From Methanococcoides sp. LMO-2 (lineage in GTDB: Archaea; Halobacteriota; Methanosarcinia; Methanosarcinales; Methanosarcinaceae), in assembly GCF_038432375.1 (NCBI RefSeq), contig NZ_JBCAUS010000006.1, positions 62,001 to 126,000 of the forward strand: a stretch of DNA of 64,000 nucleotides. The letters are read 5' to 3'. Under the pieces are notes generated by a model. That model made no database searches. It worked only from the letters and a program-made list of their open reading frames with translations, and was not told where the DNA came from. Below, piece after piece: positions 1-9,568 of the stretch; within the stretch, counting starts at the first letter, position 1, and each line of letters opens with the position of its first letter. The position numbers were made by a program, and so were the translations under genes.

Positions 1-2315
1 AGATGGTCCATCTTATCGCTCATGTCCAGCACTTTGGAATCATAGATCAGCGTCCTTTCATCCGCACGCTTTACAGGATACTCCACGCCTTTTGAGTCCA
101 CCATGAGCACTTCACTGCCATCAGTAGCTATTTCCTGCTCAAGCAGAGGTTTTAGCAGATCATGCTCGGTGATGAGCATCAGTTCCCTTCCATGAACAAC
201 TATCTCCAGCTGGTTCTCACTACCACGGCAGGAAATATCATTGCATACATCAGTGATCTCATCAAGGTTCAGTTCGGAAGACATGGTCACACGGAAAGCT
301 CCGGCTTTGTAGAACTCATCCGCCGTGTAGGAATTAAAAGTGTTGAACTCCTTTTGTACCACGAACGGAATTCCCAGCTGTTTAGCCACTTCAACCTGCC
401 CCAGAGTGTAGCATGCTATGCGGAAACCGGCGTCCTTTACATTCCCTAACAGAGGCAAAAGCTGCACAAGCTCAGCTTCATGACTTATGCGCGGGAGCAG
501 GAGAACTATCTCAGCACTTTTCCTTGCAGCCTCCAGTTTCTCTGCATTCTGCTCCGATGTCAGTTCATGGAACTTCCTTACAGGCACATAGACGCAATCA
601 GCACCCATTTCCACAGCATCGAACAGAGCACCGGAGTTCTTTACTTCCACACTGAGAACAGGAGTTCGCACTATGCTTCCGCATCCGGAATCGCCGCAGA
701 AGTGCGAGATGTCTGATAATTGAGGATGCTTTTCATCCTTCCTGTATTTTCCAAGAACCTTCTCAAGCAGCCTTTCAGCAGCCGCCCTTCTTGCACCAGT
801 GAGCACTCCGATAGGAATGAAGATGTTGCCTGTGACCTTCACGTCCACTGTTGATGCTGTAAATGAAGTATCACCCAATTTCTCCATTGCAGATATGATC
901 TGCTCTTCAGAAGTAGGGGCTTTTTTAGCTTCCTGAACCTCAAAATCATCGACGACATCTACGCGGATCTCACCTGAGCTCATGCTGACCTTTAAATTTT
1001 GACCCACCTCAGCAATCACTTCAATATCCACAGGAAGACCCTGTTCCTTTGTCCTCTGGAGGGTTTCCAGAAGTCTCTGGTCTGTTGTAAGATAGACCTC
1101 ATTGCCTCTGGCGACCGCCTTACCGGTCTTTGAACTGATCTCAAGGATGACCTTGTCACCTTTCTTTGCTGTCTTTATCTCGTTGCCATCCTTATCCAGA
1201 AGTTTGTTGATGGCAGAGCCCAGCACACCGACCTTTGTGTGGATGCCCACACCATCCTTCACCTGTATGTCTTCTTTCAGGGTGATAGTAAGGCTGGTAG
1301 TATACCTGTAAGTGGAAATATCCCTGATTTTCCCAAGAAAAACACCATAACTTGAACTGTATTTGGAATGGACTACATCCCTCTCACCAAGGACGAAGCC
1401 CTTTGTGAAACCACGATAGAACAGCTTTGCAAGGTCAGTTTCAAGCTCCATGACCTTAACCTCATCAAGCTTTTCTTTTTTGCAGATCGCTTCTACTGCA
1501 CGCTTGTAGACACTTGCACTTTCTGTAACGTACTCAGGTTTCTTCATCCTTCCTTCGATCTTCAGGCTTCGAAGACCGGTGCCAACGATCTCGTTAAGTT
1601 CCGAAAGGGTGCACAGTTCAGCACAGCTTATCGGGAACCTGCCCATGCCCTTGACATTTACCTTTCGACCGTTCACAACAAACTCATATGGTCTCCTGCA
1701 TGGTTGTGCACATGCACCACGGTTTGCACTCCTGTCACTCATGAAACTGCTGAAAAGGCATTTCCCGGAATATGAATAGCAAAGTGCCCCATGTACGAAG
1801 ATCTCGATCTCAGTATCAGAATGATCCACTATATCAGTGATCTCACGCACCGTCAGCTCCCTTGAAACGATGACACGGACAGCGCCTTCGTTGGCAACAA
1901 AGTCAACTCCTTCCATGCTGTGGACCGTCATCTGAGTACTTGCATGCAGTGCCAGGTCAGGATAGGTCTCATGAAGGATACGGAGAAGTCCCATGTCCTG
2001 CAGGATGATGGCATCAATTCCGAAAGAATATGCCTTATCAACCACATCCAGCGCATGCTGGAGCTCCTTCTGTTTGATCGGTATGTTCAAAGCCAGAAAT
2101 GCTTTGACCCCATGGGAATGCAGCATGTCAATTGCATCCTCAAGATCATCCATTGAGAAGTTCTTCGCACCTTTTCTTGCATTAAGATCCGTCACACCGA
2201 AATAAACTGCATCTGCACCTCCTTTAATGGCACCTGTCAATGCATCTATATCTCCTGCCGGGGCAAGTACCTCGGGTGGAACTTCGCAGACCTTTTTTTC
2301 ATTTTTCAATATCAT
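1..2315 (-). CDS. U32 family peptidase (partial, C-terminus beyond window)
   Basis: The minus strand reads open from an ATG at 2315 to the left edge, about 771 codons without a stop. The N-terminus carries the U32/collagenase-like signature: LAPAGDIDAL, then GADAVYFG, then a central block with Cys-rich SDRSANRGACAQPCRRPYE. In bacterial relatives (PrtC, YegQ, RlhA) this region binds an Fe-S cluster and acts in RNA hydroxylation. A second half resembles the long form of the family, with a DUF3656-type collagenase-like domain followed by a repeated Cys/U32-like segment. The protein is probably cytoplasmic. No strong ribosome binding site precedes the start. It follows the TPR gene on the same strand after 70 bp and could be co-transcribed. 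The substrate is unknown. Confidence 0.85.
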   Translation of the reverse strand, partial: MILKNEKKVCEVPPEVLAPAGDIDALTGAIKGGADAVYFGVTDLNARKGAKNFSMDDLEDAIDMLHSHGVKAFLALNIPIKQKELQHALDVVDKAYSFGIDAIILQDMGLLRILHETYPDLALHASTQMTVHSMEGVDFVANEGAVRVIVSRELTVREITDIVDHSDTEIEIFVHGALCYSYSGKCLFSSFMSDRSANRGACAQPCRRPYEFVVNGRKVNVKGMGRFPISCAELCTLSELNEIVGTGLRSLKIEGRMKKPEYVTESASVYKRAVEAICKKEKLDEVKVMELETDLAKLFYRGFTKGFVLGERDVVHSKYSSSYGVFLGKIRDISTYRYTTSLTITLKEDIQVKDGVGIHTKVGVLGSAINKLLDKDGNEIKTAKKGDKVILEISSKTGKAVARGNEVYLTTDQRLLETLQRTKEQGLPVDIEVIAEVGQNLKVSMSSGEIRVDVVDDFEVQEAKKAPTSEEQIISAMEKLGDTSFTASTVDVKVTGNIFIPIGVLTGARRAAAERLLEKVLGKYRKDEKHPQLSDISHFCGDSGCGSIVRTPVLSVEVKNSGALFDAVEMGADCVYVPVRKFHELTSEQNAEKLEAARKSAEIVLLLPRISHEAELVQLLPLLGNVKDAGFRIACYTLGQVEVAKQLGIPFVVQKEFNTFNSYTADEFYKAGAFRVTMSSELNLDEITDVCNDISCRGSENQLEIVVHGRELMLITEHDLLKPLLEQEIATDGSEVLMVDSKGVEYPVKRADERTLIYDSKVLDMSDKMDH

Positions 2316-2385
2316 CAGATCACATTCTTGTGGGAAGGATACAGCTATCGAGCGAGCGGCTCCCCCTTATCAGGCCACCTTCTGT

Positions 2386-4065
2386 TCAGATGTCCTCAAG
2401 TAATTCCTTTGCACTCTCGTGCATGCGGACCGAATCATCCGTACGGCCCATATTAGCAAGCAGTGAAGCCAGGTTGTCAAGGGCCCTGGCAGCATGCATC
2501 TTATAACTGGCCTTATCAGGATCGCCCTTAATAAGCCCTGCGTATATCTCAAGTGAGGATTCATAGATACTCTTTGCATCCTCGTAGCGACCCAGGTCAG
2601 CAAGCAGCTTTGCAAGATTGTTCAATGTAACTGCAGCACCGTCCTCATATACAGGTTCTTCAGGAAAACGGTCTAAAAGGTCCATGTACCCTTTAAGGGA
2701 TTCCTCGAACATTGTCTTTGCATCTGCAAAATCTCCTTCCTTTGCAAGTATGGTAGCAAGGTTGTTCTTAATGGAAGCGATCCCGAACTCATGCAACAGA
2801 GGAGATTCCCCGGCCCTGATCAGTTCGTCCCTGATCGCCAGAGACATATTGTAATTTTGACGTGCATCTTCCGACCTGCCTGCATTCATCAGGAACCTGC
2901 CCTTATCATCATGAAGCTTTGCTATCTTTGTACGGTATGAAAGATCCCTGGGGACCATATGAGCGAGCTTTTCATACATTGAGATGAGGACATTGTAATC
3001 CGCTTCCTTGTCAGATTCCAGAGAATCGATCACGAGCAGTTTTTCCATATTGGACAGTATGTTCCTGAACATATCCTGATAGACAATGTTACCGGGTTCC
3101 TCTCCAAGAAGCTTAAGTATCACTATCAGGGAGGTCTCATAGATAGAACGTGCATCATTAAGCAGACCTTCATCAACACGTCGGGATGCCAGTTTGATCA
3201 GACCGTGGAAGAGATCAGAGAACTTGTCTGAGAAGGATGAATCATAGGTTGCAGCTCTTGGGAGCATCTCAACCATTTCATAGATGCGGTCCTTTGCCAG
3301 GTCATATTCACCGGTGAACATCAGTGCATTAACAAGCCTCTCAAGCAATTTAAGTGACTGCTCCTGTAAGATGCTGTTCGATGGATCGTCCTCCATTGCA
3401 CCTGAGCAACCATCATATGCGTGTTCAAGGTTCTCCCTCGCTTCATGCATCAGACCCATATCATAGATAAGATTGGCCAGATTGGTCTGGACGGTCAGCG
3501 CCTTCGCAGTGTTCTCCATATTCACAGGGTCAAGGACCACAAGTTTTCCGGAAAGCCTGAGAGCTTTTTCGAACATCTCTTTTGCCCTTTCATTGCAACC
3601 ATCGGATGCCAGTATGGTGGCCAGGTCATTTGCCACAGAGGCAGCATTAGAACAGTAGCCATCGTTCTCAGGTTCTTTGTCAAGGAGCCGGTCATAAGAA
3701 CTGACAGCTTCCTCAAAGAAGGGGATCGCTTTAAGGTTATCACCCTGCTCTGTGAGAAGGGATCCGGTCTTGCTCATGACAAGGGCCTTGTGTTCCATGA
3801 ACGAAGGATCGGAATTTGCGATGCACTCAAGCATTCCTGATGCTTCCGCATACATGTCAATGGCTTCATCTATCCTGCCATTTGACTCCATTATACCTCC
3901 GATAGCCTGCAATACGTTGACAAGCAATTCCGGAGATCCTGCATCTCTTGCATCTGCTTCTGCATCCATCAAACACCCAAGGGCCTCCTCCTGCTGACCA
4001 TCGTAAAGGAGGGACATACCCTTGTTGAAATTTCGAAGTGCCATATCATTTGATCTTCTGGACAT
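2386..4065 (-). CDS. tetratricopeptide repeat protein
   Basis: This 559-residue soluble protein is made almost entirely of TPR units of the kinesin-light-chain type. Motifs such as NNLATILAKEGDFADAKTMF, LNNLAKLLADLGRYEDAKS and LDNLASLLANMGRTDDSVRM recur every 45-50 residues to the C-terminus. There is no signal peptide or membrane segment. Such proteins are scaffolds for protein-protein contacts; nothing here shows the partner. It is divergent from larB across a 220-bp promoter region and lies upstream of the U32 peptidase on the same strand. Expanded TPR families are common in Methanosarcinaceae. The function cannot be assigned. Confidence 0.85.
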   Translation of the reverse strand: MSRRSNDMALRNFNKGMSLLYDGQQEEALGCLMDAEADARDAGSPELLVNVLQAIGGIMESNGRIDEAIDMYAEASGMLECIANSDPSFMEHKALVMSKTGSLLTEQGDNLKAIPFFEEAVSSYDRLLDKEPENDGYCSNAASVANDLATILASDGCNERAKEMFEKALRLSGKLVVLDPVNMENTAKALTVQTNLANLIYDMGLMHEARENLEHAYDGCSGAMEDDPSNSILQEQSLKLLERLVNALMFTGEYDLAKDRIYEMVEMLPRAATYDSSFSDKFSDLFHGLIKLASRRVDEGLLNDARSIYETSLIVILKLLGEEPGNIVYQDMFRNILSNMEKLLVIDSLESDKEADYNVLISMYEKLAHMVPRDLSYRTKIAKLHDDKGRFLMNAGRSEDARQNYNMSLAIRDELIRAGESPLLHEFGIASIKNNLATILAKEGDFADAKTMFEESLKGYMDLLDRFPEEPVYEDGAAVTLNNLAKLLADLGRYEDAKSIYESSLEIYAGLIKGDPDKASYKMHAARALDNLASLLANMGRTDDSVRMHESAKELLEDI

Positions 4066-4247
4066 TATCGTAAACCTGTTTTTGTACCTTTATCCCCACC
4101 CGGACATCCTGCCAGTGCAATAATGACGGGACATAGAGTAAGACGATCGATATTCACATAAAGTGAAATAAGAAAGTATGATCTTTTCGCTTTCTTCTGC
4201 CTACATTCTAGGCTTCTTATTGTTATAATTCTTTGCCTGGAAGGAAC

Positions 4248-4260
4248 TTATATTTATAAG
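4248..4260 (+). promoter_or_regulatory. TATA box of larBC
   Basis: The stretch TTATATTTATAAG has the archaeal TATA form and sits 29-41 bp before the chosen larB ATG at 4289. That predicts a very short leader holding AGGT as ribosome binding site. Confidence 0.5.
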
Positions 4261-4288
4261 GTACATTCCATTATTATAAAGGTTGAAC

Positions 4289-5080
4289 ATGGAGCTAAAA
4301 AAGATATTAAGTCAGGTAAAGAACAACGAAACTGACCTTGGAGAGGCAGAGAACCAGATAAGGTCAATGGGTTATGTGCAAATATCGGATATTGCCAGAC
4401 TCGACACTTTCCGCAAGAACAGGACAGGCATAATGGAAGCCATACTTGCAGAAGGAAAGGAAGCAGAGGACATTATTGAGATCGCAAAAGCACAAATAAA
4501 AGCTACAGGAAGAGTGCTCATTACACGTCTTGACGGGAAAAAATCTGCCGTTTTGGAAAGTTCTTTCGGAAATGATAATATCGAATTCAGCAAAAATTCA
4601 ATAACCGCTGTTGTTCACGATGGCACCCCTGTCCCAAGAACCGGAGGAAAGGTTGCCATAATTTCAGCAGGTACCGCAGACATACCGGTGGCCGAGGAAG
4701 CCAGAATGACAGCTTCAGAGATGGGATGTGAGACACTTACTATTTACGACGTGGGGGTAGCCGGATTCCACAGGCTTATCTCACAACTACAGAATATAGA
4801 GGACTACAAACCGGATGTCATTGTTGTCGCTGCAGGAAGGGAAGGTACACTGCCCACTGTGGTGTCCGGCCTTGTTGACGCACCGGTAATAGGATTGCCA
4901 GTGTCCATCGGATACGGTGCAGGTGCAAAAGGAGAAGCTGCACTGTTATCCATGCTCCAGTCATGTTCGGTCCTCTCAGTGGTGAACATCGATGCCGGAT
5001 TCGTTGCCGGAGCATTTGCTGCAAGAATTGCAAATAAAGTTGCAGAGGCACGTAATACTAATGCCGGAAAAGGTTGCTGA
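4289..5080 (+). CDS. larB: LarB-like nickel pincer cofactor biosynthesis protein
   Basis: The 263-residue protein matches LarB along its length: an N-terminal helical part, then an AIR-carboxylase (PurE-like) domain with VAIISAGTADIPVAEEA and later GLPVSIGYGAGAKGEAALL and VVNIDAGFVAGAFAARI. LarB carboxylates and hydrolyses nicotinic acid adenine dinucleotide to pyridinium-3,5-biscarboxylate mononucleotide, the first step to the nickel-pincer nucleotide. ATG 4289 is preferred over TTG 4283 because AGGT lies just upstream and overlaps the TTG. larC starts 5 bp after its stop, so the pair is an operon. No larA or larE is in the window, so the final cofactor user is unknown. Confidence 0.9.
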   Translation: MELKKILSQVKNNETDLGEAENQIRSMGYVQISDIARLDTFRKNRTGIMEAILAEGKEAEDIIEIAKAQIKATGRVLITRLDGKKSAVLESSFGNDNIEFSKNSITAVVHDGTPVPRTGGKVAIISAGTADIPVAEEARMTASEMGCETLTIYDVGVAGFHRLISQLQNIEDYKPDVIVVAAGREGTLPTVVSGLVDAPVIGLPVSIGYGAGAKGEAALLSMLQSCSVLSVVNIDAGFVAGAFAARIANKVAEARNTNAGKGC

Positions 5081-5084
5081 TCAA

Positions 5085-6275
5085 ATGAGAGCACTTATAT
5101 TCGAGCCATTCTCAGGCGCATCCGGGGACATGTTCCTGGGAACAATGGTGGGACTTGGGGTGGACAGCTCCGAACTTAGGGAGATCATCGAGTCTGTTGT
5201 TGAGGTTACTGTTTCAGTTGGAAAAGCAAATAAATGCGGCATCCAGGCCACTGATGTGCACATCCTCACTGAAAAAGATCAGAACAGCAGGACATATCAG
5301 GATGTTATCGATGCCGTCATGGAAGCACAACTTCCTACGGAGGTCAGGGAAAGTGCTCTTGGGATCTTCAGGCTCATCGGAGAAGCAGAGTCAAAGGTAC
5401 ACGGGAAGAAACTCGAAGAGCTTCATTTCCACGAGGTTGGTCAGGATGATGCGATTGCAGATGTGATCGGTGCCTGTTATGCGATACACAAGATGAAAGT
5501 TGGTGCCATATTCTGCACTCCTGTGAATGTAGGAGGATGCACCGTAAAAGCTGCACACGGGAGATTTCCGGTCCCTGCCCCAGCCACTCTGGAGATACTA
5601 AATCAAAGCGGTCTGGACATCTACAGCTCCGGAGACAGGGAACTGCTAACACCCACCGGTGCAGCGATACTTGCATATTTTGCAGAACCTGTGGACAGGC
5701 TGCCCATGGGAAAGATACATGAGACCGGATATGGTGCAGGAGATGCAGATACTGACATGCCAAACGTCCTGCGTGCAATGCTCATGGATGTTGAAGGAGA
5801 GCTATCCCGCGATACTATAGAAGTCCTTGAAACGAACGTTGATGATGTGACAGGAGAAGTGCTGGGAAGCCTGTTCGACAAACTCATGGAAGTCGGAGCA
5901 AAGGATGTTGCCATAACACCCACCACTATGAAAAAAGGCCGAAGTGGCCACATAATACAGGTAATAGCAAGACCCGAGGATAGTACACGTATTGCAGGCG
6001 AACTTATGCGCCAGACAGGCACTCTGGGAGTACGCGTGATCCCAACAAAGCACCGATTCATCGCTGACCGCAGGATCGGAAAAATAACTATCGTCATTGC
6101 AGAACAGGAATATGAGGTTTCTGTGAAGATCGCGCAGGACAAAAGCGGTGAGATACTTCACATCTCTGCAGAGTACGAGGACTGTCGTCAGATAAGTGAC
6201 GTTAGTGAATTGCCTTTGAAAGAGGTCATGAGGCGCGCAGAGGAGCGCGCCTGGAAGATCTTCAGAGGATTTTGA
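5085..6275 (+). CDS. larC: LarC-like nickel insertion protein
   Basis: The 396-residue protein begins MRALIFEPFSGASGDMFLG, the standard LarC start. It contains ELHFHEVGQDDAIADVIGA and, in the second half, ETNVDDVTGEVLGSLFDKLM and TTMKKGRSGHIIQVI. LarC is the CTP-dependent cyclometallase that inserts nickel to finish the pincer nucleotide. In some bacteria it is made by a frameshift from two ORFs; here it is one continuous ORF of normal length (about 400 residues). ATG 5085 is chosen because upstream in-frame starts lie inside larB. It is translationally close to larB and is followed by a hairpin at 6288-6309. Confidence 0.9.
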   Translation: MRALIFEPFSGASGDMFLGTMVGLGVDSSELREIIESVVEVTVSVGKANKCGIQATDVHILTEKDQNSRTYQDVIDAVMEAQLPTEVRESALGIFRLIGEAESKVHGKKLEELHFHEVGQDDAIADVIGACYAIHKMKVGAIFCTPVNVGGCTVKAAHGRFPVPAPATLEILNQSGLDIYSSGDRELLTPTGAAILAYFAEPVDRLPMGKIHETGYGAGDADTDMPNVLRAMLMDVEGELSRDTIEVLETNVDDVTGEVLGSLFDKLMEVGAKDVAITPTTMKKGRSGHIIQVIARPEDSTRIAGELMRQTGTLGVRVIPTKHRFIADRRIGKITIVIAEQEYEVSVKIAQDKSGEILHISAEYEDCRQISDVSELPLKEVMRRAEERAWKIFRGF

Positions 6276-6287
6276 GTGAAAATACGT

Positions 6288-6309
6288 TTTTGGGAAATTG
6301 TACCCAAAA
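6288..6309 (+). terminator. hairpin after larC
   Basis: TTTTGGG and CCCAAAA form a 7-bp perfect stem with an 8-nt loop, 13 bp after the larC stop. It lacks a strong T-run directly after it, so it may be a 3'-end stabiliser rather than the terminator itself. Confidence 0.4.
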
Positions 6310-6990
6310 GATGGACTATTTGTGCGGCGTGTCCGACCCAGGAAGGAATCATGCCTTTAGATCCTTTTTTTAAAAGCAGGAAGAAATGAAAGAATCGAAT
6401 TCCATCAAGACAAAACGACTTGTTTTAGACAAAAAAAGCATCATAAGGATTTATGTGTGAAGAAATGCCTCAGTAAAGAGAGATATAACTCTTTATCAAA
6501 AATATAAGGAAATAACTTATTTTTTAATTTCTTTTCATAATTAAATTTTAAATAATGATTATGTGTTGTTATTCAAGAAAGCGTCCTTTGAGCACGATAT
6601 AATAGCCATTGATCAAAAAATGGATAATCTACAAAAAATAAATTTATTTTTTTTGATTAGAAATTAAATTACTCATATAAATAAACATATTAAATGAGTT
6701 TTATAGGTAGCTGTTTTAAGCAATTTTCCTGCATAAAATAAAAAGAATATTGAAGATATTGTTATCAACTGTCTGAAGAAATAAAATGAAAGGAAGCCTA
6801 CTCCTTGCGTTTCTTTAAACAACAATGTATATTAACTATTAATTCTCAATTGTAGAAAACTTTATATCTAGACAAATTAAGTCCAGTTTTTTTGTTTATA
6901 AAATAATTAATAAATAAAATCGAAGATTTATTCAAAAAGCCAATCCATATATAAATAAAACAGTAAACTTTATATTCTAGAATATTAGTG
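6310..6990. other. AT-rich intergenic region
   Basis: About 680 bp with very high A+T and only spurious short ORFs. It contains two similar promoter-like stretches, AAACTTTATATCTAGA near 6850-6866 and AAACTTTATATTCTAGA near 6965-6981. The second is suitably placed to start the transcript of the 47-aa gene at 7071. No RNA gene was recognised, though a non-coding RNA cannot be excluded. Confidence 0.5.
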
Positions 6991-6992
6991 TC

Positions 6993-7027
6993 TGTTTGCC
7001 TACTGCAACAGGAGCAAAGGGCAAACA
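6993..7027 (+). promoter_or_regulatory. leader stem-loop before the 47-aa gene
   Basis: TGTTTGCC (6993-7000) and GGCAAACA (7020-7027) form an exact 8-bp stem with a 19-nt loop. With the TATA-like box near 6967-6975 the stem would lie at the very 5' end of the mRNA, about 45 nt before the ribosome binding site. It may stabilise or regulate the transcript. Confidence 0.4.
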
Positions 7028-7070
7028 AAGGAGTCAAAAACTATTTTCAAAATATAAAGGAGAAACATCT

Positions 7071-7214
7071 ATGGTAAAAAAGATAGAAGTTAGAGTTGTA
7101 TCAGCTTCACCTCTGCCACATGCATTGCATGGTTTCAGGTTGAGCGACGGAACAGTTGAAGAGACTACCGCACATCCTGTTATTGAAAGCTCCGCTCGTA
7201 GAGCAGCTGAGTGA
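7071..7214 (+). CDS. small hypothetical protein, 47 aa
   Basis: The ORF starts at ATG 7071 behind AAAGGAG at 7057-7062 with an 8-nt gap, one of the best ribosome binding sites in the window. The 47-residue product starts MVKKIEVRVVSASPLPHALH and ends in a charged Ala/Arg tail. It has no Cys, signal peptide or membrane segment. The longer frame from 6996 is unlikely because it would include the leader hairpin. I do not recognise the family. The strong start signal, structured leader and isolated promoter suggest a real, possibly abundant small protein. Confidence 0.6.
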   Translation: MVKKIEVRVVSASPLPHALHGFRLSDGTVEETTAHPVIESSARRAAE

Positions 7215-7339
7215 TAGTTGTCACTTATTTCCAGGCACTGATATTTCTTCAGGATATATCTTTGCCACAACTTACCTTCAAAAACGATCGGCTTTCAATA
7301 AAGCCTAAAACAAGATAAAAAATGTCGTCCGTGAGGAAC

Positions 7340-7552
7340 TTACTTCCTCACGACCTCTTTTGCCAGTTTTAAATATTCAGTACATTCATCCATTCTTACT
7401 GCAGCAGTACGAATGTTTTCCGCGACTTCCTTAAAGCCAGCGGCTTCCAGCCTGACGATCCAGTCATTGAAGCTCTTGCTATGGCTGTCGTTGTGCTCTA
7501 TCCAGTGCTCCAGAAGATGTTCCAGTTTTCCTTCGTCCAGTTCTTCTACCAT
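7340..7552 (-). CDS. small His-ladder protein (putative metal-binding)
   Basis: A 70-residue, probably all-helical acidic protein. Near the N-terminus four histidines (His12, His16, His20, His24) repeat every four residues, so all would lie on one helix face, suitable for binding a metal ion. The start has GGAGGT seven bases upstream. It lies 25 bp downstream of the dehydratase large subunit on the same strand, so the two are probably co-transcribed. I recall similar proteins in methanogens under a DUF name, without known function. Metal binding is an inference from spacing alone. Confidence 0.75.
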   Translation of the reverse strand: MVEELDEGKLEHLLEHWIEHNDSHSKSFNDWIVRLEAAGFKEVAENIRTAAVRMDECTEYLKLAKEVVRK

Positions 7553-7577
7553 TTAACTACCTCCACTTAAGTAATTA

Positions 7578-8819
7578 TCAAACTTCCCTTGGATCAGTGA
7601 TCTCGCCGGTAAGTGCGGACGCTGCAGCTGTTGCAGGGGACGCCAGGTAGATCTGTCCACCGGTACCCATCCTGCCCCTGAAATTACGGTTTGCTGTAGA
7701 GATGCATACTTCCCCTTCTCCGATGACACCCATATGTCCACCAAGACATGGACCGCATCCGGGGGTTGCAAGGGTCGCACCTGCCTCCAGCAATGTTTCT
7801 GCAATGCCGTTGCGGATAGCTTCGATCATTATTGAGCGTGATGCAGGGATGACGATGGTCCTTACTGCCACTTTCTCGCCTTTAAGGAAATCAGCAGCAA
7901 CCTCGAGATCCTCGAGCCTTCCGTTGGTACATGTTCCGATGAAGACCTGATCCACCTTTGTACCGGCCACTTCAGGGACATCACATACATTGTCAACCTG
8001 ATGAGGGCGGGCAACCTGAGGTTCAAGGTTTGCTCCGTCGATCTCGTACTCAGCACAGTATTCAGCATCTTCGTCAGCATATACAGGCTCGTAATCTTCG
8101 ACTGCCCTGCCCTTAAGGAATTCGAATGTCTTCTTGTCAGGCGGTACGATACCAGCCTTGCCGCCCATCTCGATGGCCATGTTAGAAAGGGTCATCCTGC
8201 CAGACATTGAAAGGTCTGTAATTGTGTCACCGTAGAACTCCGCTGCTTTGTAAGTAGCACCAGCAGCACCTACTGTACCAATGACCTTGAGAGTAACATC
8301 CTTGGCAAGTACATTTTTACCCAATTTCCCACTGGCTGTCACTTTGATGGTCTCTGGAACCTTGAACCAGAGCTTTCCTGAAGCAAAGATCTCGGACATG
8401 TCAGTTGCCCCAACACCGGTACCGAATGCTCCGAAAGCGCCGTATGTACATGAATGGGAATCAGCACCGACCACAAGTTTACCAGGCATTGCAAAACCGT
8501 TCTCAGGAAGAACCTGATGGCAGATACCTTCACCCACATCAAAGAAATTGGGGATTCCCTGCTCTGCGATCCACTCCCTGATGTCGTGATGTAAATCAGC
8601 AGTTGTCTCCGTGTTGGCCGGAGTTAGATGATCGAATGGGATCACAATACGTTTTGGGTCCCAGACCTTATCAAGACCCATCTTCTTGAATGATCTTACT
8701 GCAAGCACACTGGTGCCGTCATGGGCCATGGCATAATCCACGTTAGCCATCGTAAACTCATTTGCTTTTACTTCTTTTCCGCTTGCCCTGCTAAATATTT
8801 TCTCGCTTATGGTACTCAA
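7578..8819 (-). CDS. 3-isopropylmalate dehydratase / homoaconitase large subunit
   Basis: The 413-residue protein is an aconitase-superfamily large subunit of the archaeal LeuC/HacA type. It shows [20 protein letters not shown] near residue 120, [19 protein letters not shown] near 290 and [18 protein letters not shown] near 350. The Cys residues in SHSCT, GTCTN and CGPC are the usual [4Fe-4S] ligands. It isomerises 2- to 3-isopropylmalate (leucine) or homocitrate homologues (coenzyme B biosynthesis). Methanogens have two such large subunits and sequence reading alone does not say which this is. The start is TTG 8819 with AGGAG eight bases upstream. The small subunit is not next to it. Confidence 0.9.
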   Translation of the reverse strand: MSTISEKIFSRASGKEVKANEFTMANVDYAMAHDGTSVLAVRSFKKMGLDKVWDPKRIVIPFDHLTPANTETTADLHHDIREWIAEQGIPNFFDVGEGICHQVLPENGFAMPGKLVVGADSHSCTYGAFGAFGTGVGATDMSEIFASGKLWFKVPETIKVTASGKLGKNVLAKDVTLKVIGTVGAAGATYKAAEFYGDTITDLSMSGRMTLSNMAIEMGGKAGIVPPDKKTFEFLKGRAVEDYEPVYADEDAEYCAEYEIDGANLEPQVARPHQVDNVCDVPEVAGTKVDQVFIGTCTNGRLEDLEVAADFLKGEKVAVRTIVIPASRSIMIEAIRNGIAETLLEAGATLATPGCGPCLGGHMGVIGEGEVCISTANRNFRGRMGTGGQIYLASPATAAASALTGEITDPREV

Positions 8820-9027
8820 AAGACTAACTCCTGTATCACTTGCTTACTGAATACTACAGTAACCAGATAGATATGTGTATCTGTCCGAAAGATCCGAAAC
8901 GGATAAAGAGAAGCGGCAAGGAATAAAAAAGCAGTTGTAAGAAAGAGGATTCAGAGATACCTTGATACCGATAAATGGAACAGATCAATGTAAAAAAGAA
9001 AAGAATTAAGAATAAATGAAAGAGGGA

Positions 9028-9399
9028 TTATGAAAGGGCTTTAAGTCTTTCAATGTTCTCCAGCATCATCCTGTTCTCAGAGATCACCTTCTGCTCGATG
9101 GTGTCAATAATCTCATCCATTGGAACAGTGAGAGTATAAACTTTTATTGGCCTGCCTTTGCCCTGTTTTTTCTTTACTTCCTCCACCTCAACCCAGTTGT
9201 TCTTCTGGAGATAGTTCATGGCAATACTGACCTCTGGCTGCCTCAGTCGCGACATCATCTCCACTTCACGTGAGGTTACCTGTTCAGAGCCCAGCAAGCA
9301 GGCAAGTGTCTTTGCCACAGGTTTTGAAACATTAAGTTTCTGAAGCAACAGAACCATTTCATTATCTTCGTCATCCATATAGAAGTCTCTATTATTCAT
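9028..9399 (-). CDS. winged-helix transcriptional regulator
   Basis: A 123-residue protein with one winged-helix domain. The helix-turn-helix is around residues 35-75 (ACLLGSEQVTSREVEMMSRL then QPEVSIAMNYL). A basic wing, KKKQGKGRPIKVYTL, follows, and a C-terminal helix may dimerise. It resembles archaeal ArsR/TrmB-like DNA-binding proteins but lacks a sugar-binding domain. GGTGG lies before ATG 9399. The neighbours are the dehydratase gene on the same strand and the tRNA-Ile; the target genes cannot be read from the sequence. Confidence 0.8.
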   Translation of the reverse strand: MNNRDFYMDDEDNEMVLLLQKLNVSKPVAKTLACLLGSEQVTSREVEMMSRLRQPEVSIAMNYLQKNNWVEVEEVKKKQGKGRPIKVYTLTVPMDEIIDTIEQKVISENRMMLENIERLKALS

Positions 9400-9508
9400 A
9401 CGTCCACCATTATAGTATGTATTTTATAAAGGAGATAATATCTATTCATTTATAAATTTTATGTTTTATTTATTATATTATCCCGGTGAGGTTACACAGC
9501 CAGATGCG

Positions 9509-9560
9509 CCAGATCTCAAGCTCCAGATCTCGCTTCTGCATACGCCAGATCTCGCTTCTG
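9509..9560. repeat. CCAGATCTC direct repeats
   Basis: CCAGATCTCGCTTCTG occurs exactly at 9523-9538 and 9545-9560, and its first nine bases also at 9509-9517. The spacing is 14 and 22 bp. This is a short local repeat of unknown origin, perhaps the remains of a miniature mobile or repetitive element. Confidence 0.7.
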
Positions 9561-9568
9561 GAGCGCGG

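Noticed and set aside
6846-7037. 63-codon ORF on the minus strand
   Set aside because: AT-rich chance frame across the promoter of the 47-aa gene, with no ribosome binding site.
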